DNA of 64,000 bases from the NCBI GenBank assembly GCA_934101175.1, contig CAKOQC010000002.1:260348-324347 (forward strand), given 5' to 3'. The position numbers were made by a program, and so were the translations under genes. The DNA is from RUG705 sp934101175. Its GTDB lineage: Bacteria; Bacillota_I; Bacilli_A; RF39; UBA660. A model generated the notes under the pieces. The model was not told the DNA's origin. It saw nothing but the letters and a program-made list of their open reading frames with translations, and made no database searches. Positions 17,438 through 27,332 of the stretch are shown one piece after another (within the stretch, counting starts at the first letter, position 1; every line of letters begins with the position of its first letter).

Positions 17438-19291
17438 ATGTATAATGATATAGCTGTACAACTTATTAGTTTCATATATATATTAGTATTATCATTAGTA
17501 TATTTTTTAAAAAGAAAATATAACTTTTTAGAGAGTAGAATATATAAATCATTATTAATAATGGCAGGTATTACTCTTTTACTTGATATAGGAAGTATAT
17601 GGTTAATAGATGATGGTAATATGTCTAAAATAGGATGTATGATAATTACTAAGACATATTTTATTAGTTTATTAGGATGGATAATATTATTTATATCATA
17701 TGTACTTTTAAATAAATCTACTATTAAATATAAAAATATGAATGAACTTTTAAAACAAAGTTTAGGAGCAAGATTCTTTTTAGTATTAATAATAGTATTA
17801 TTAGCTTTAATGATAATACTACCAGTTAATTATCAAATAAATCCATTTAGTTATTATGGAATGGGAGTAAACTTATTATATATAATAGCTACAATAGGGA
17901 CATTATCTATGATGTTAGTACTTATATTTAGTAGTAAGAAGTTATCTAATGATAAGAGTTGGTCTACCTTTATAGCAGTAGTTATGTTTGCAATTACATT
18001 CTTATTACAATGGAAATTCTTAGATATAAAAGTATTAGGAAGTGGAATAGCTTTAGTAACATTATTTATATATTTTACCTTGGAAAATCCTGATTTAAAA
18101 TATATAGATGAACTTAATGCTCTTAAAATAAGAGCAGAAGAAGCTAATCAAGCGAAGACATATTTCTTAGCTAGTATGAGTCATGAAATTAGAACCCCAA
18201 TGAATGCTATTATTGGACTTTCAGAATCAATACTGCAAAGTGGAAATGTTCCATCAGAAATATATGAAGATGTTAAAAATATTAGTAGAGCAGGAGATAC
18301 TTTATTAGAAATAGTAAATAATATATTAGATATAACTAAGATAGAAGAAGGTAAGACTGAAGTTAAGAATGAACCTTATAATTTAGCAGATACAATAGCA
18401 GAACTTAAAAATATTACTGAAATATCTCTAGCAGAGAAACCGATAAAATTTAATGTAGAAATAATAGGGAATGTTCCTAATAGATTAAGAGGAGATCAAG
18501 TAAAAGTATATCAAGTACTTATGAATCTTTTATCTAATGCAGTAAAATATACTCAAAAAGGAAATATTACCTTTAGTATAGAATCAATTAATTTTGGTAG
18601 TAAAGCAACACTTACATTTAAAGTTAAAGATACCGGAATAGGAATAAAGAAGACAGATTATGATAAGATTTTTCAGAAGTTTGAAAGATTAGATCAAGAA
18701 CAGAAGAATATTCAAGGAAGTGGACTTGGATTATCTATTACTAAAAGATTAGTAGATATGATGAGAGGAAAAATTAGCTTTGAGAGTGAATATCAAAGAG
18801 GAACAACATTTACAGTAGTATTAGAACAAGAAATAATAAGTAAAGATAAAATAAGTGAAGAAGATACTAATAAAATTATTAAAAAGACAGTTTCAGAATA
18901 CTTTGATGGAAGTAAATATAATATCCTATTAGTAGATGATAACTTATTAAATTTAAAAGTAGCAGAAAAATTATTACAAAAATATAAATTTAATATTACT
19001 AGTGTTACTAGTGGACTTGATTGTATTAATTATACAAAAAAGAAGAAATATGATTTAATATTTCTTGATCATATGATGCCAGAAATGGATGGAATACATA
19101 CATTATATAATCTTAAGAAAAGAGCAGAAGGATTTAATACACCAGTAGTAGTACTTACAGCTAATGCCATAGAAGGATCTAAAGAAATGTATCTAAAAGA
19201 AGGATTTTGTGATTACTTATCAAAACCTATTAGTCAAGTAGAATTAGATAGAATATTAAGAGAACAATTACATATAGAAGATGAAAGTTAG
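17438..19291 (+). CDS. Hybrid sensor histidine kinase
   Basis: A 617-residue protein. Six to seven hydrophobic helices fill residues ~8-215 and form a membrane sensor like the 7TM histidine-kinase type. A HisKA dimerisation helix follows with the H-box SHEIRTPMNAIIG (phosphorylated His249), then an HATPase_c domain with N box (NLLSNAVKYT), G1 (DTGIGI) and G2 (GSGLGLSI). A C-terminal receiver has the DD pair in LLVDDNLLNLKV, phosphoacceptor Asp544 (FLDHMMPEMDG) and Lys in LSKPIS. Such hybrids pass phosphate His-Asp to an HPt protein, here the first gene of the operon. The signal is unknown. Confidence 0.93.
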   Translation: MYNDIAVQLISFIYILVLSLVYFLKRKYNFLESRIYKSLLIMAGITLLLDIGSIWLIDDGNMSKIGCMIITKTYFISLLGWIILFISYVLLNKSTIKYKNMNELLKQSLGARFFLVLIIVLLALMIILPVNYQINPFSYYGMGVNLLYIIATIGTLSMMLVLIFSSKKLSNDKSWSTFIAVVMFAITFLLQWKFLDIKVLGSGIALVTLFIYFTLENPDLKYIDELNALKIRAEEANQAKTYFLASMSHEIRTPMNAIIGLSESILQSGNVPSEIYEDVKNISRAGDTLLEIVNNILDITKIEEGKTEVKNEPYNLADTIAELKNITEISLAEKPIKFNVEIIGNVPNRLRGDQVKVYQVLMNLLSNAVKYTQKGNITFSIESINFGSKATLTFKVKDTGIGIKKTDYDKIFQKFERLDQEQKNIQGSGLGLSITKRLVDMMRGKISFESEYQRGTTFTVVLEQEIISKDKISEEDTNKIIKKTVSEYFDGSKYNILLVDDNLLNLKVAEKLLQKYKFNITSVTSGLDCINYTKKKKYDLIFLDHMMPEMDGIHTLYNLKKRAEGFNTPVVVLTANAIEGSKEMYLKEGFCDYLSKPISQVELDRILREQLHIEDES

Positions 19292-19302
19292 GAAGTGTGC
19301 AT

Positions 19303-20208
19303 ATGAATATAGATGTAAATATACAATATATAAAAAAACTAGTTAAAAATACTTTACATTTTGAAATAACAGAAGATGAAGCAAAATATATTTTAGGAAA
19401 TATTAAATATGCATGGGATAAAGAAATAGCTATGGGTAAATTTGATAAAGAAATTATTAAATATGCTAATCAAGTAAAAAATAGAGAATATATAGAATCT
19501 TATGATGAATTTGATAGTCTTATAGATATGTTTAAAACAGAGAATGAAAAATTTAAACAGAAAGATGAGAAGAAGAATAGTTCTTCAGTATACTATGATA
19601 AGGTATATAATTATATAATTAACTTGTTAGATAGAGTATCTAATATATTTGATTATAAAGGAAGGAAAGAGAAAATTGCTGAAGAGATATCTAGAGTATA
19701 TATAGGAGATGAAGAATTATTTAAAGGAACTTATGATAATAAGATTATTGAAAATTTAGTTACAGGTATATATGGGAAAGAAGGATTTAGAGGAGTAGGA
19801 TATCAAGATAGTTATAAAAAAACACAAGAAATAGTTAATGAATATGTAAGAGATTCAATGTACTATGATGATCTTATGAAGGCACATGGAAATATATATA
19901 ATATAGTTTCTGGTATAACTTTAAATGTAGTTCTTAATAATATACCTAAAGATAAAATTGGAGAATATGTTAATGCTAGTTTATCAGTATATAATATGAA
20001 AAATAATTCATGCTATTCAGGATATGAAATTAAAGATATTTATGGAAGAATAAAAAGTATTACTAAAAAAGAAATGGTAGATGATCTTAAATTAGGAGCT
20101 TTATGTGCAGCGGCACTTAGTGGTAGTATTGTAGCACAACTTGGATTATTTTATGTAATAAGTAATCAATTTACTCAAGAAGGAGAAGGCCGTAATGGAA
20201 GAAGTTAG
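19303..20208 (+). CDS. Unidentified protein downstream of the phosphorelay kinase
   Basis: About 301 residues. The start is the ATG at 19303, 7 bases after AGGAAG. A GTG at 19297 also fits the frame but overlaps the usual spacing. The protein is mostly charged and helical (rich in K, E, D, Y and N) with one hydrophobic stretch near the C-terminus (LGALCAAALSGSIVAQLGLFYVI), possibly a tail anchor. I do not recognise a family. It is 11 bases after the kinase stop and is read into the next small gene with a 14-base overlap, so it probably belongs to the phosphorelay operon as an accessory or output protein. Confidence 0.65.
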   Translation: MNIDVNIQYIKKLVKNTLHFEITEDEAKYILGNIKYAWDKEIAMGKFDKEIIKYANQVKNREYIESYDEFDSLIDMFKTENEKFKQKDEKKNSSSVYYDKVYNYIINLLDRVSNIFDYKGRKEKIAEEISRVYIGDEELFKGTYDNKIIENLVTGIYGKEGFRGVGYQDSYKKTQEIVNEYVRDSMYYDDLMKAHGNIYNIVSGITLNVVLNNIPKDKIGEYVNASLSVYNMKNNSCYSGYEIKDIYGRIKSITKKEMVDDLKLGALCAAALSGSIVAQLGLFYVISNQFTQEGEGRNGRS

Positions 20209-20446
20209 AGTATATACTTTTCCTATGGGTGAAGAATACTATGAAGTAGATAGATTATCTTATAAGAATAAAGAATATCTTTTATTAGTAAATAAAAATA
20301 AAGAATATATAGCTTGTATTAGAAAAATAGTTATGATAGATAATGAAGAGTATCTAGATAAACTTAGTGTTAATGAATATGAATTGGTTAAATTAAAATT
20401 TATTGATAAGAATAAAGATAAATTATTAATGTATGGATATATTTAA
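20195..20446 (+). CDS. Small 83-residue protein, DUF1292-like in character
   Basis: An ATG at 20195 is preceded by AGGAG inside the previous gene, with a 14-base overlap. The product is acidic and beta-rich (EYYEVDRLSYKNKEYLLLVN) and ends near a long terminator. Size and composition resemble small DUF1292-type proteins of Bacillota, but similarity is not strong enough to assign it. Its tight coupling suggests it works with the preceding protein. Confidence 0.6.
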   Translation: MEEVRVYTFPMGEEYYEVDRLSYKNKEYLLLVNKNKEYIACIRKIVMIDNEEYLDKLSVNEYELVKLKFIDKNKDKLLMYGYI

Positions 20447-20486
20447 AAATAATAACATTGTATGATACAGTGTTATTATTTTTTTG
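20444..20486 (+). terminator. Terminator of the phosphorelay operon
   Basis: Left arm AATAATAACATTGTA pairs with TACAGTGTTATTATT with one G-U; loop TGA; seven or more T follow. Spans 20444-20486, right after the small gene. Confidence 0.85.
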
Positions 20487-20499
20487 ATGGATTATTAAA

Positions 20500-20527
20500 A
20501 AACTTCATTCTTTTATGAGTGAAGTTT
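20500..20527 (-). terminator. mutS terminator
   Basis: AAACTTCATTC (20500-20510) pairs with GAGTGAAGTTT (20517-20527) with one G-U. On the minus strand a T-rich tail follows, directly after the mutS stop codon. Confidence 0.75.
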
Positions 20528-23057
20528 ATTTTAGTTTGTTTTTAAGTTCATATAAGATATTGATAGCTTCGATTGGAGTTAATTCTAGAACATTTAATTC
20601 TTTTAACTGCTTTTCTATCTCACTTTCTTGTTTATCAAAATCTAGAGGTAGAGTTGTTTGAATAACAATATCACGTTTTTTCTCTTTATTTTCATAAACT
20701 TTTAATATTTCAGTAGCTCTATCAGTTACTTCTTTAGGAAGATTAGCTAATTTGGCTACATTAATACCATAACTTTTATCAATAGAACCATTTTTAACTT
20801 TATGTAAGAAAGTTATTTTTCCATCTTTTTCTTCAGCACTAACATGCTTATTCTTAAGCTTATCTAGAGTATTTTCTAGATCAGTAAGTTCATGATAGTG
20901 AGTAGAAAATAGAGTTTTACATGCTATTTTATTATTAATATATTCAAGGATTGCTTGAGCAAGACTCATACCATCAAAAGTAGCAGTACCACGACCTAGT
21001 TCATCAAAAAGAATTAGACTATTAGGAGTAGCATTCTTAATAGCATTAGCAGCCTCAGTCATTTCTACCATGAAGGTAGATTCTCCACTAACAAGATCAT
21101 CACTAGCACCAATACGAGTAAATATTTTATCAAAGATAGGCATAGTAGCTTTCTTAGCAGGAACATAACAACCTATTTGAGCCATAATAGTAATAATACC
21201 TAGTTGTCTCATATAAGTAGACTTACCAGCCATATTAGGACCAGTTATTAGAAGAATAGAAGTATTATTATCCATAATAATATCATTAGGGATATATTCT
21301 TCTTTAATAACTTTTTCTACTACAGGATGACGACCTTCTAAGATTTCTAGATTATGATCTTTAGTTAGAGTAGGACGAATATAATTATATTTTTCACTAA
21401 TAATAGCGAATGATGATAAGACATCTATTTCACTAATAATAGTAGCTATTTGTTGAAGTGTTCTTGTATATTCTTTAGTAATATCACGTATTTTAATAAA
21501 CAAATCATATTCAAGATTAATTATTTTTTCTTCAGCAGATAGGACAAGATCTTCTTTTTCTTTTAGAATAGGGTTTATAAATCTTTCACAGTTAGTAAGA
21601 GTTTGTTTACGAATATAACCATATTCTTCTTTTACTAGAGGAAGATTTCCTTTAGATATTTCGATGTAATAGCCGAATACTTTATTAAAACCTACTTTTA
21701 AGTTTTTGATACCAGTTCTTTCTCTTTCTTCTAATTCATAACTACTGATAAAGTCTTTTCCTCCACTACGAAGGTCTTTTAGAGTATCTAATTCTTGATT
21801 GTAACCTTCTTTAATAAGATAACCTTCTTTTAGTGTTTGAGGGGGATTTTCATATAGAGATGATTGAAGAAGGTTATATAGATCTGTTACATTTGGTAAT
21901 TCTTTATAGTTAATAGATTTTAGAGTGGTATTTATTTCAGGTAATTCTTTTAGGGAATCTCTTAGTTGAATTAGATCTTTAGCATTAGCAGTACCTAGAG
22001 AGATTCTTCCACATAGCCTTTCTAAGTCATAAACGTTATATAGATGTTTTCTTAATTCTTCATTTTGAATAAATTCTTCAAGAAGAGTAGATACGATTTC
22101 ATAACGTTTATTTATTTCATCAATATCTATTAAAGGATTTTCAATCCATGTTCTTAGTTTACGTGAACCCATGGCGGTTTTTGTTTCATCAAGAAGCCAT
22201 AATAAAGAGTACATTCTTTCTTTATTACGCATACTTTCAGTTAATTCTAGATTTCTTTTAGTATGAATATCCATAGATAGATATTCATTGTTTTTTCTTA
22301 TGATGATAGGTTCTAAATGAGATACATTACGTTTAAGATTTATAATTAGGTAATTAATTAGATGCTTAATACCAGTAATATATCTTTTATCAGTTATATC
22401 TTTATAGATATAGTTATATGTTTCATCAGGATATAAATTATCAGTAATTGTTATAGGTAGTTTATAAACGTTCTTAAGAGAATTAATTATTTCTAGGGGA
22501 ACACTACTATTGGCAATTATTTCTTTGATATTTAGATAAATTACTTTATTAATTAATAGTTCATTATTTTTTTCAATTATTTCTCCATAGCAAGAACCAG
22601 TAGTTATATCAGTATAAGTTAAAATATAGCAATAATCTAAGTGATAAATACTGGCAAGATAATTGTTTTCTTTTTCATTTAGAGAGTTACTTGAGATGAC
22701 AGAACCAGAAGATATTACTTCTGTGATATCTCTTTTAACAATACCTTTGGCATTTTTAGGATCTTCTAACTGTTCACAAATGGCTACTTTGTATCCTTTT
22801 TTGATTAGTTTATCAATATAAATATCTACTGCATGATGGGGAACACCACACATAGGAACTCTTTCTTCTAAACCAGCATTTCGACCAGTTAGAGTTAATT
22901 CTAATTCATGGCTTACTAATTCAGCATCTTCAAAGAACATTTCATAAAAGTCTCCAAGACGATAGAGAATAATAGTATCCATGTTTTTCTCCTTTAATTC
23001 AACATAGTGTTGCATCATTGGAGCTAATTTTGTTTTATCTACTTCACATAACTTCAT
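20526..23057 (-). CDS. mutS: DNA mismatch repair protein MutS
   Basis: About 843 residues, normal MutS1 length. The N-terminal mismatch-reading domain has the Phe-x-Glu motif (GDFYEMFFEDA) that inserts at the mismatch. The central lever/clamp domains end in an ATPase with Walker A GPNMAGKST and Walker B LILFDELGRGT plus FSTHYHEL. The C-terminal helix-turn-helix and short acidic tail are present. I start it at the ATG of MKLCEVDKTKLAP, the family N-terminus; six codons further upstream have no support. It recognises mismatches and recruits MutL, which is not in this window. A terminator follows, so it is read alone here. Confidence 0.97.
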   Translation of the reverse strand: MKLCEVDKTKLAPMMQHYVELKEKNMDTIILYRLGDFYEMFFEDAELVSHELELTLTGRNAGLEERVPMCGVPHHAVDIYIDKLIKKGYKVAICEQLEDPKNAKGIVKRDITEVISSGSVISSNSLNEKENNYLASIYHLDYCYILTYTDITTGSCYGEIIEKNNELLINKVIYLNIKEIIANSSVPLEIINSLKNVYKLPITITDNLYPDETYNYIYKDITDKRYITGIKHLINYLIINLKRNVSHLEPIIIRKNNEYLSMDIHTKRNLELTESMRNKERMYSLLWLLDETKTAMGSRKLRTWIENPLIDIDEINKRYEIVSTLLEEFIQNEELRKHLYNVYDLERLCGRISLGTANAKDLIQLRDSLKELPEINTTLKSINYKELPNVTDLYNLLQSSLYENPPQTLKEGYLIKEGYNQELDTLKDLRSGGKDFISSYELEERERTGIKNLKVGFNKVFGYYIEISKGNLPLVKEEYGYIRKQTLTNCERFINPILKEKEDLVLSAEEKIINLEYDLFIKIRDITKEYTRTLQQIATIISEIDVLSSFAIISEKYNYIRPTLTKDHNLEILEGRHPVVEKVIKEEYIPNDIIMDNNTSILLITGPNMAGKSTYMRQLGIITIMAQIGCYVPAKKATMPIFDKIFTRIGASDDLVSGESTFMVEMTEAANAIKNATPNSLILFDELGRGTATFDGMSLAQAILEYINNKIACKTLFSTHYHELTDLENTLDKLKNKHVSAEEKDGKITFLHKVKNGSIDKSYGINVAKLANLPKEVTDRATEILKVYENKEKKRDIVIQTTLPLDFDKQESEIEKQLKELNVLELTPIEAINILYELKNKLK

Positions 23058-23181
23058 ATATATCACAACTTTCATCTGTTATTATAACAAAAAATAACTA
23101 TCATTATCAAGAAAATTGTTAATTTATAGTAAAAATATGGTAATAAAAGTATACAAATAGAATACATATATGATATAATTA

Positions 23182-23248
23182 AAAAAAGAATATTTATGAT
23201 TATAAAGATACTACTACTTCATTTATAATATTATAAATATTCTTTTTT
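23182..23248 (-). terminator. Long hairpin terminator of the NodB-like gene
   Basis: AAAAAAGAATATTTAT (from 23183) is the exact complement of ATAAATATTCTTTTTT (to 23248). Pairing continues inward through TTATAA with a small bulge, about 24 pairs in total. On the minus strand it follows the stop codon at once and runs into a T tract. Confidence 0.75.
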
Positions 23249-24073
23249 CTATGAATAGATATTTTCTTTAATAAGATTGGATAGAGGGATTATTTTATAT
23301 CCTTTACTAAGAATATATTCAATAATAGTAGGAAGTTCTTTAGTATTATTTATTATGAAGATATTACCATTTTTAAGAGATGTTTTTATTTGTTGATAAG
23401 AACCTTTAGTAGGAATAAGAGATAACATTTTATTATTAGCACAAGTATCTAGAGAAGTAGAGTCTTTTTCTAAGAATAGACAGAAGTTAGAATTATTATT
23501 AGATTTATTATTAATAATATTATTTGTTATGATTAGATTATCTTTAGTATATTTGCCGGATAAGCCATAATTATATATTTCATTAGGAAGAAGTTTATTT
23601 ATTATATTAATGTTATTAGATAGATAAGTGCTATCTATAAAGAAATTAATAGAAATATTATATTTATTTATAGTAGTTAGAATATTATCAAGAGTTTTAT
23701 CATTATTTAGAATATATATTAAAGAGATAGATTTATTAGAAGAGTTACCATTAATAATATATTTATTATAATTATTATAGATAGATATTTCAGGATATAC
23801 TTCTTTATATATAATATTTGATTCACTAAAATAACCATATTTTTTCATAAGTTTATAACTACTATTTATATCTACATGTTTACCAGTATTACCTGGGATG
23901 ATGGTATCATTGTTAATAGTAGCATTAGTAGGATTTATATGATGACTTTCAGCATATTCTTTAATTTTAATCATTATTTCATCTTGTTCTATAGTTACAT
24001 TAATTATCTTATCAGTATAAATAAAAGTAAAACAGAATAAACAGAATAGACCAATTATTTTTAAATATTTCAT
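23249..24073 (-). CDS. Secreted NodB-fold (polysaccharide deacetylase-like) protein, probably inactive
   Basis: About 274 residues from the ATG at 24073 (MKYLKIIGLF), with an AGGTGA site. The N-terminal hydrophobic segment is a signal peptide or anchor. The order ISLIYIL...INFFIDSTYL...NYGLSG...GYKIIPLSNLI follows the NodB domain (normally TFDDG, TFF, HT.H and a C-terminal G-Y-x-(I/V)-x-x-L-S-x-L). The catalytic Asp-Asp and His ligands are missing (SLIYI in place of TFDDG). It therefore looks like a degenerate deacetylase that may only bind glycans. Asn content is very high. This family match is inferred from pattern, not alignment. Confidence 0.55.
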   Translation of the reverse strand: MKYLKIIGLFCLFCFTFIYTDKIINVTIEQDEIMIKIKEYAESHHINPTNATINNDTIIPGNTGKHVDINSSYKLMKKYGYFSESNIIYKEVYPEISIYNNYNKYIINGNSSNKSISLIYILNNDKTLDNILTTINKYNISINFFIDSTYLSNNINIINKLLPNEIYNYGLSGKYTKDNLIITNNIINNKSNNNSNFCLFLEKDSTSLDTCANNKMLSLIPTKGSYQQIKTSLKNGNIFIINNTKELPTIIEYILSKGYKIIPLSNLIKENIYS

Positions 24074-24158
24074 AGTACTCACCTAGTTAATGATATGAAG
24101 ATTATTATTTACTTATACATTAATTTATGATAAGATTAATTTAATAGAAGGTGACTAT

Positions 24159-24470
24159 ATGAATAGAAAAGGGTTTACTTTAATAGAACTTTTAGCAGTA
24201 ATAGTAATACTTGCTACAATATCTGTAACAGCTGTTGTAGGGATTAATGCTTCACTTGAGAAAAGGGATGTAAAAGATTGTAATGAACAAAAGGAGCTTG
24301 CTAAGAATTCTGCAAAGATATATTTTTCTTTAAATAATGTAAAGACTGTAAGCGTTGATACTCTTATAAAAGAGGGATATTTGAATGAGGATAAGGTTAA
24401 TAGGCTTGATAAAACAAAAACGATAAGTAATACTAATAGTGGATATGTGTTTAATGGGGATTGCAAATAG
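24159..24470 (+). CDS. Prepilin-like protein with N-terminal methylation motif
   Basis: A 103-residue protein with a classic type III signal, MNRKG/FTLIELLAVIVILA, including Glu5 of the mature chain. This is cut by prepilin peptidase and anchors the pseudopilin in the membrane. The rest is small, with Cys at 43 and 102 that could form a disulphide. It resembles competence or type II pseudopilins (ComGC-like) in size. No PilB, PilC or PilD genes are nearby. It has a GAAGGTGA site before the ATG and a convergent 20-base overlap with the Sel1-repeat gene. Confidence 0.82.
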   Translation: MNRKGFTLIELLAVIVILATISVTAVVGINASLEKRDVKDCNEQKELAKNSAKIYFSLNNVKTVSVDTLIKEGYLNEDKVNRLDKTKTISNTNSGYVFNGDCK

Positions 24471-25965
24471 AAGTAGATAGATTAGAAAGGGAAGTAGATA
24501 TTTTATTTCTTAATTCTACTGATACAAGAGGATTATTATTTAGAAGATTTAGATATTTTAAAGTATTATCTAGATCTTCTTTTTTATGAGATGATAAATA
24601 TTTTTCATAGTAGATATTTAGAAGAAGAATTTGAGATTGCTCATGATAATTAATTTGTTCTAATAGAGATATTGATTTATCTAGATCTTTAGATATACCT
24701 AGAGTACTAGAACCTTTATAATAGAAATAGTTTACTAGATTGATAATACACCATGGATATAGAGAATTCTTAGGAGAGTTAGATCCTTTTAAATAATATT
24801 TATATGAAATAGATAAATCTTTATTAGTACCTAGACCTAGACGATAGAATTCTCCAACTTTATTACAGGCCCAAGATTCTTCCATGTTAGCACTAATTAA
24901 ATATAATTCTAAAGCTTTAGAATATTCTTTTTTTTCTTCATAAATCTTACCTAGATTATTATAAGCATATATATAATTATGATTTATAGCTTGTTTAAAA
25001 TAAGATATAGCTTTATTTAGATTAACTTCTTTATTAGGGTTTAGTCCTGATAGATAACATAGACCTAGGGTATTTAGAGAAGAAACACTATTAAGAGATT
25101 TAGCTTTTTGGAGATATTCCCAGGATGTGAGAATGTCTTCATCAGATAAAGAACCAATCTTTTTAGTTAGAATCATATGAGAGAGCATCCAGCAAGAAGT
25201 AGGATGATTATAAGTAGCGGCTTTTTTATGATATGACCAAGCTAGGTTATAATTAGGAGTACCAGATATTATACCAAGATATTCTAGATTTCCTAGTTCA
25301 TTTAGGGCATAAGGATTATTCTTTTCGGCAAGATTTCTTAAAGAAGGAATAAGATTTATACCTTCAGAAAATTTAAGTAATAGATATTCTCTTAGATTAT
25401 CAACAGATATATTAGTATTTTCTAATATTTCATTAATAGTATTATTAACAATATCTTCATTATGTAATGGTTGCTTCTTTTCTAAAATAGTAAAGAAGAG
25501 GATATTAATAAGACATTCATAATAGTTTTTCTTATTAAGAAGAGATAAGTAGTTATTCTTAAAAGGAGAAGAAACATAATTATCATTCTTGATATAGGGA
25601 TGCATAGATAGACATAGTTTTTCTAGTAGAGAATTAGAGTTTATAGAATAGATATCTTTATAATTATTAATAGTACCTGATAGGATACTAATAAGATTAT
25701 TAAAAGTATCTAAAAAGATATTAGGGTTAGATTTATATTTTTTTTGATAATTTAGATATATTTGTTTATAATCATTACCAATAGAACGATAACCAGTACA
25801 ATAATTATTTACTGTAGTATCAGATATAGTATCAATATTAAAAAGAATACAAAAGATTTCTGTTTGAATAGCAGATGTTTTATTAATAGAAATAGATTTT
25901 ATTTCATTAAAGAGATTACCTAGAGATAAATGATAGGGGTTATTATTTAATTTTATATATGACAT
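24451..25965 (-). CDS. Sel1/TPR-repeat protein
   Basis: A 504-residue cytoplasmic protein with no signal or membrane helix. The C-terminal half (about 215-480) holds Sel1-like helical repeats: ALNELGNLEYLG..., SLNTLGLCYLSG..., AYNNLGKIYEEKKEYSKALELY, ACNKVGEFYRLGLGTNKDLSISYKYYLKG. These repeats act as protein-binding scaffolds. The N-terminal ~200 residues match nothing I know. It is a single gene converging with the prepilin gene, whose last 20 bases it overlaps. Confidence 0.75.
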   Translation of the reverse strand: MSYIKLNNNPYHLSLGNLFNEIKSISINKTSAIQTEIFCILFNIDTISDTTVNNYCTGYRSIGNDYKQIYLNYQKKYKSNPNIFLDTFNNLISILSGTINNYKDIYSINSNSLLEKLCLSMHPYIKNDNYVSSPFKNNYLSLLNKKNYYECLINILFFTILEKKQPLHNEDIVNNTINEILENTNISVDNLREYLLLKFSEGINLIPSLRNLAEKNNPYALNELGNLEYLGIISGTPNYNLAWSYHKKAATYNHPTSCWMLSHMILTKKIGSLSDEDILTSWEYLQKAKSLNSVSSLNTLGLCYLSGLNPNKEVNLNKAISYFKQAINHNYIYAYNNLGKIYEEKKEYSKALELYLISANMEESWACNKVGEFYRLGLGTNKDLSISYKYYLKGSNSPKNSLYPWCIINLVNYFYYKGSSTLGISKDLDKSISLLEQINYHEQSQILLLNIYYEKYLSSHKKEDLDNTLKYLNLLNNNPLVSVELRNKISTSLSNLSTSICNPH

Positions 25966-26095
25966 ATATTATCACCTATATATATAATAACATATTATGT
26001 GGATATTGTGTGGATAAAAATATTAATATGTGGAATTATGTTAGTTATCAATTAGAGAATTGAATTATATAATGATACTAAGAGGAGAGGATGTA

Positions 26096-27328
26096 ATGAA
26101 AATAATTAAGAATTATAGATCAATGTTGATATTACTAGGATCAATAATTATTGGGGGATTAGTTGGAGTTTTATGGGGAGATGGGGCTAAGGTACTTAGT
26201 CCGTTTGGAGATATATTTTTAAATATGCTTTTAATAGTAGTAGTACCATTAATATTCTTAACAATAAGTAGTTCTATTTATAAGATGAAACAACCTAAAA
26301 GAATTGGAAAGATATTAGTTTCAACATTTGTAGTCTTTTTAGTAACATCAATAGTAGCAGTACTTATTGGAATGATGGCAACTTATTCTTTTAGGTTAGT
26401 TAGTAGTGATGATGGTGAACTTATTAAAGAGGGAATGATATTAGAAGAAGATAGTAATAGTATAGAAGAATTAAATATACTTGATAGAACTGTTAATGCT
26501 ATTACAGTTAATGACTTTGTAAAGTTATTATCTAGAGATAATATGATTGCTTTAATAGTAGTATCTATATTAGTAGGAATAGCTATGAGTATGAGTGGGG
26601 ATAAAGCTACTTCAATGTATAAATTTATAGAGTCTGCTACTGATGTACTTCAAAATTTTATTAAGATAATTATGTATTATGCTCCGATAGGGCTTGGATG
26701 TTATTTTGCAGCTTTAGTAGGTAGTTTTGGTAGTCAAATTGCTTTAGGATATTTAAGAACATTTATTATATATTTAATAGTAGCAGTATTATTCTATTTT
26801 ATTGTTTATACAATATATGCATATATTAGTGGAGGTATTTTAGGTATAAAAAGGTTTTGGAAAAATATAATTCCATCAACACTTACTTCACTTGCTACTT
26901 GTTCATCAGCTGCATCAATGCCTATTAATATAGAGTGTACTAAAAATATTGGTGTGTCTGAAGATATAGCAGATTCGACAGTATCACTAGGAGCAAGTTT
27001 TCATAAGGATGGTTCAGTAATAGGAAGCGTATTTAAAATAATGTTTTTAGTTTATTTATTTGATGGTGGTAGTAGTGTATCAATACTTCAAGTAATGGGA
27101 ATAGCTTTAGTGGCAACATTACTTGTTACAGCAGTACCTATAGGTGGTGGTACAATATCAGAGATGTTAATTATTACAATGCTTGGATATCCAGTAGCAG
27201 CATTGCCAATACTGACAATTATAGCTACAATTATAGATCCACCGGCAACAGTATTAAATGTAGTAGGAGATAGCGCATCAGCGATGCTTACCAACAGAAT
27301 TGTTGATGGAAAAAACTGGTTAAAATAA
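26096..27328 (+). CDS. Dicarboxylate/amino acid:cation symporter (SDF family)
   Basis: About 410 residues. I begin at the ATG at 26096 (MKIIKNYRSML), after AGGAGAGGATG; an upstream ATG at 26060 has no site. It has the SDF hallmarks: the Ser-rich hairpin TCSSAASMPINIEC, then FHKDGSVIGSVFK, GGGTISEMLI and DPPATVLNVVGDSASAMLTNRIV (the Asp and Asn there bind Na+ and substrate). Relatives (GltP, DctA, SstT, TcyP) import glutamate, dicarboxylates, Ser/Thr or cystine with Na+ or H+. Which one applies is unclear. A 13-pair hairpin follows the stop codon. Confidence 0.93.
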   Translation: MKIIKNYRSMLILLGSIIIGGLVGVLWGDGAKVLSPFGDIFLNMLLIVVVPLIFLTISSSIYKMKQPKRIGKILVSTFVVFLVTSIVAVLIGMMATYSFRLVSSDDGELIKEGMILEEDSNSIEELNILDRTVNAITVNDFVKLLSRDNMIALIVVSILVGIAMSMSGDKATSMYKFIESATDVLQNFIKIIMYYAPIGLGCYFAALVGSFGSQIALGYLRTFIIYLIVAVLFYFIVYTIYAYISGGILGIKRFWKNIIPSTLTSLATCSSAASMPINIECTKNIGVSEDIADSTVSLGASFHKDGSVIGSVFKIMFLVYLFDGGSSVSILQVMGIALVATLLVTAVPIGGGTISEMLIITMLGYPVAALPILTIIATIIDPPATVLNVVGDSASAMLTNRIVDGKNWLK

Positions 27329-27332
27329 AGAA

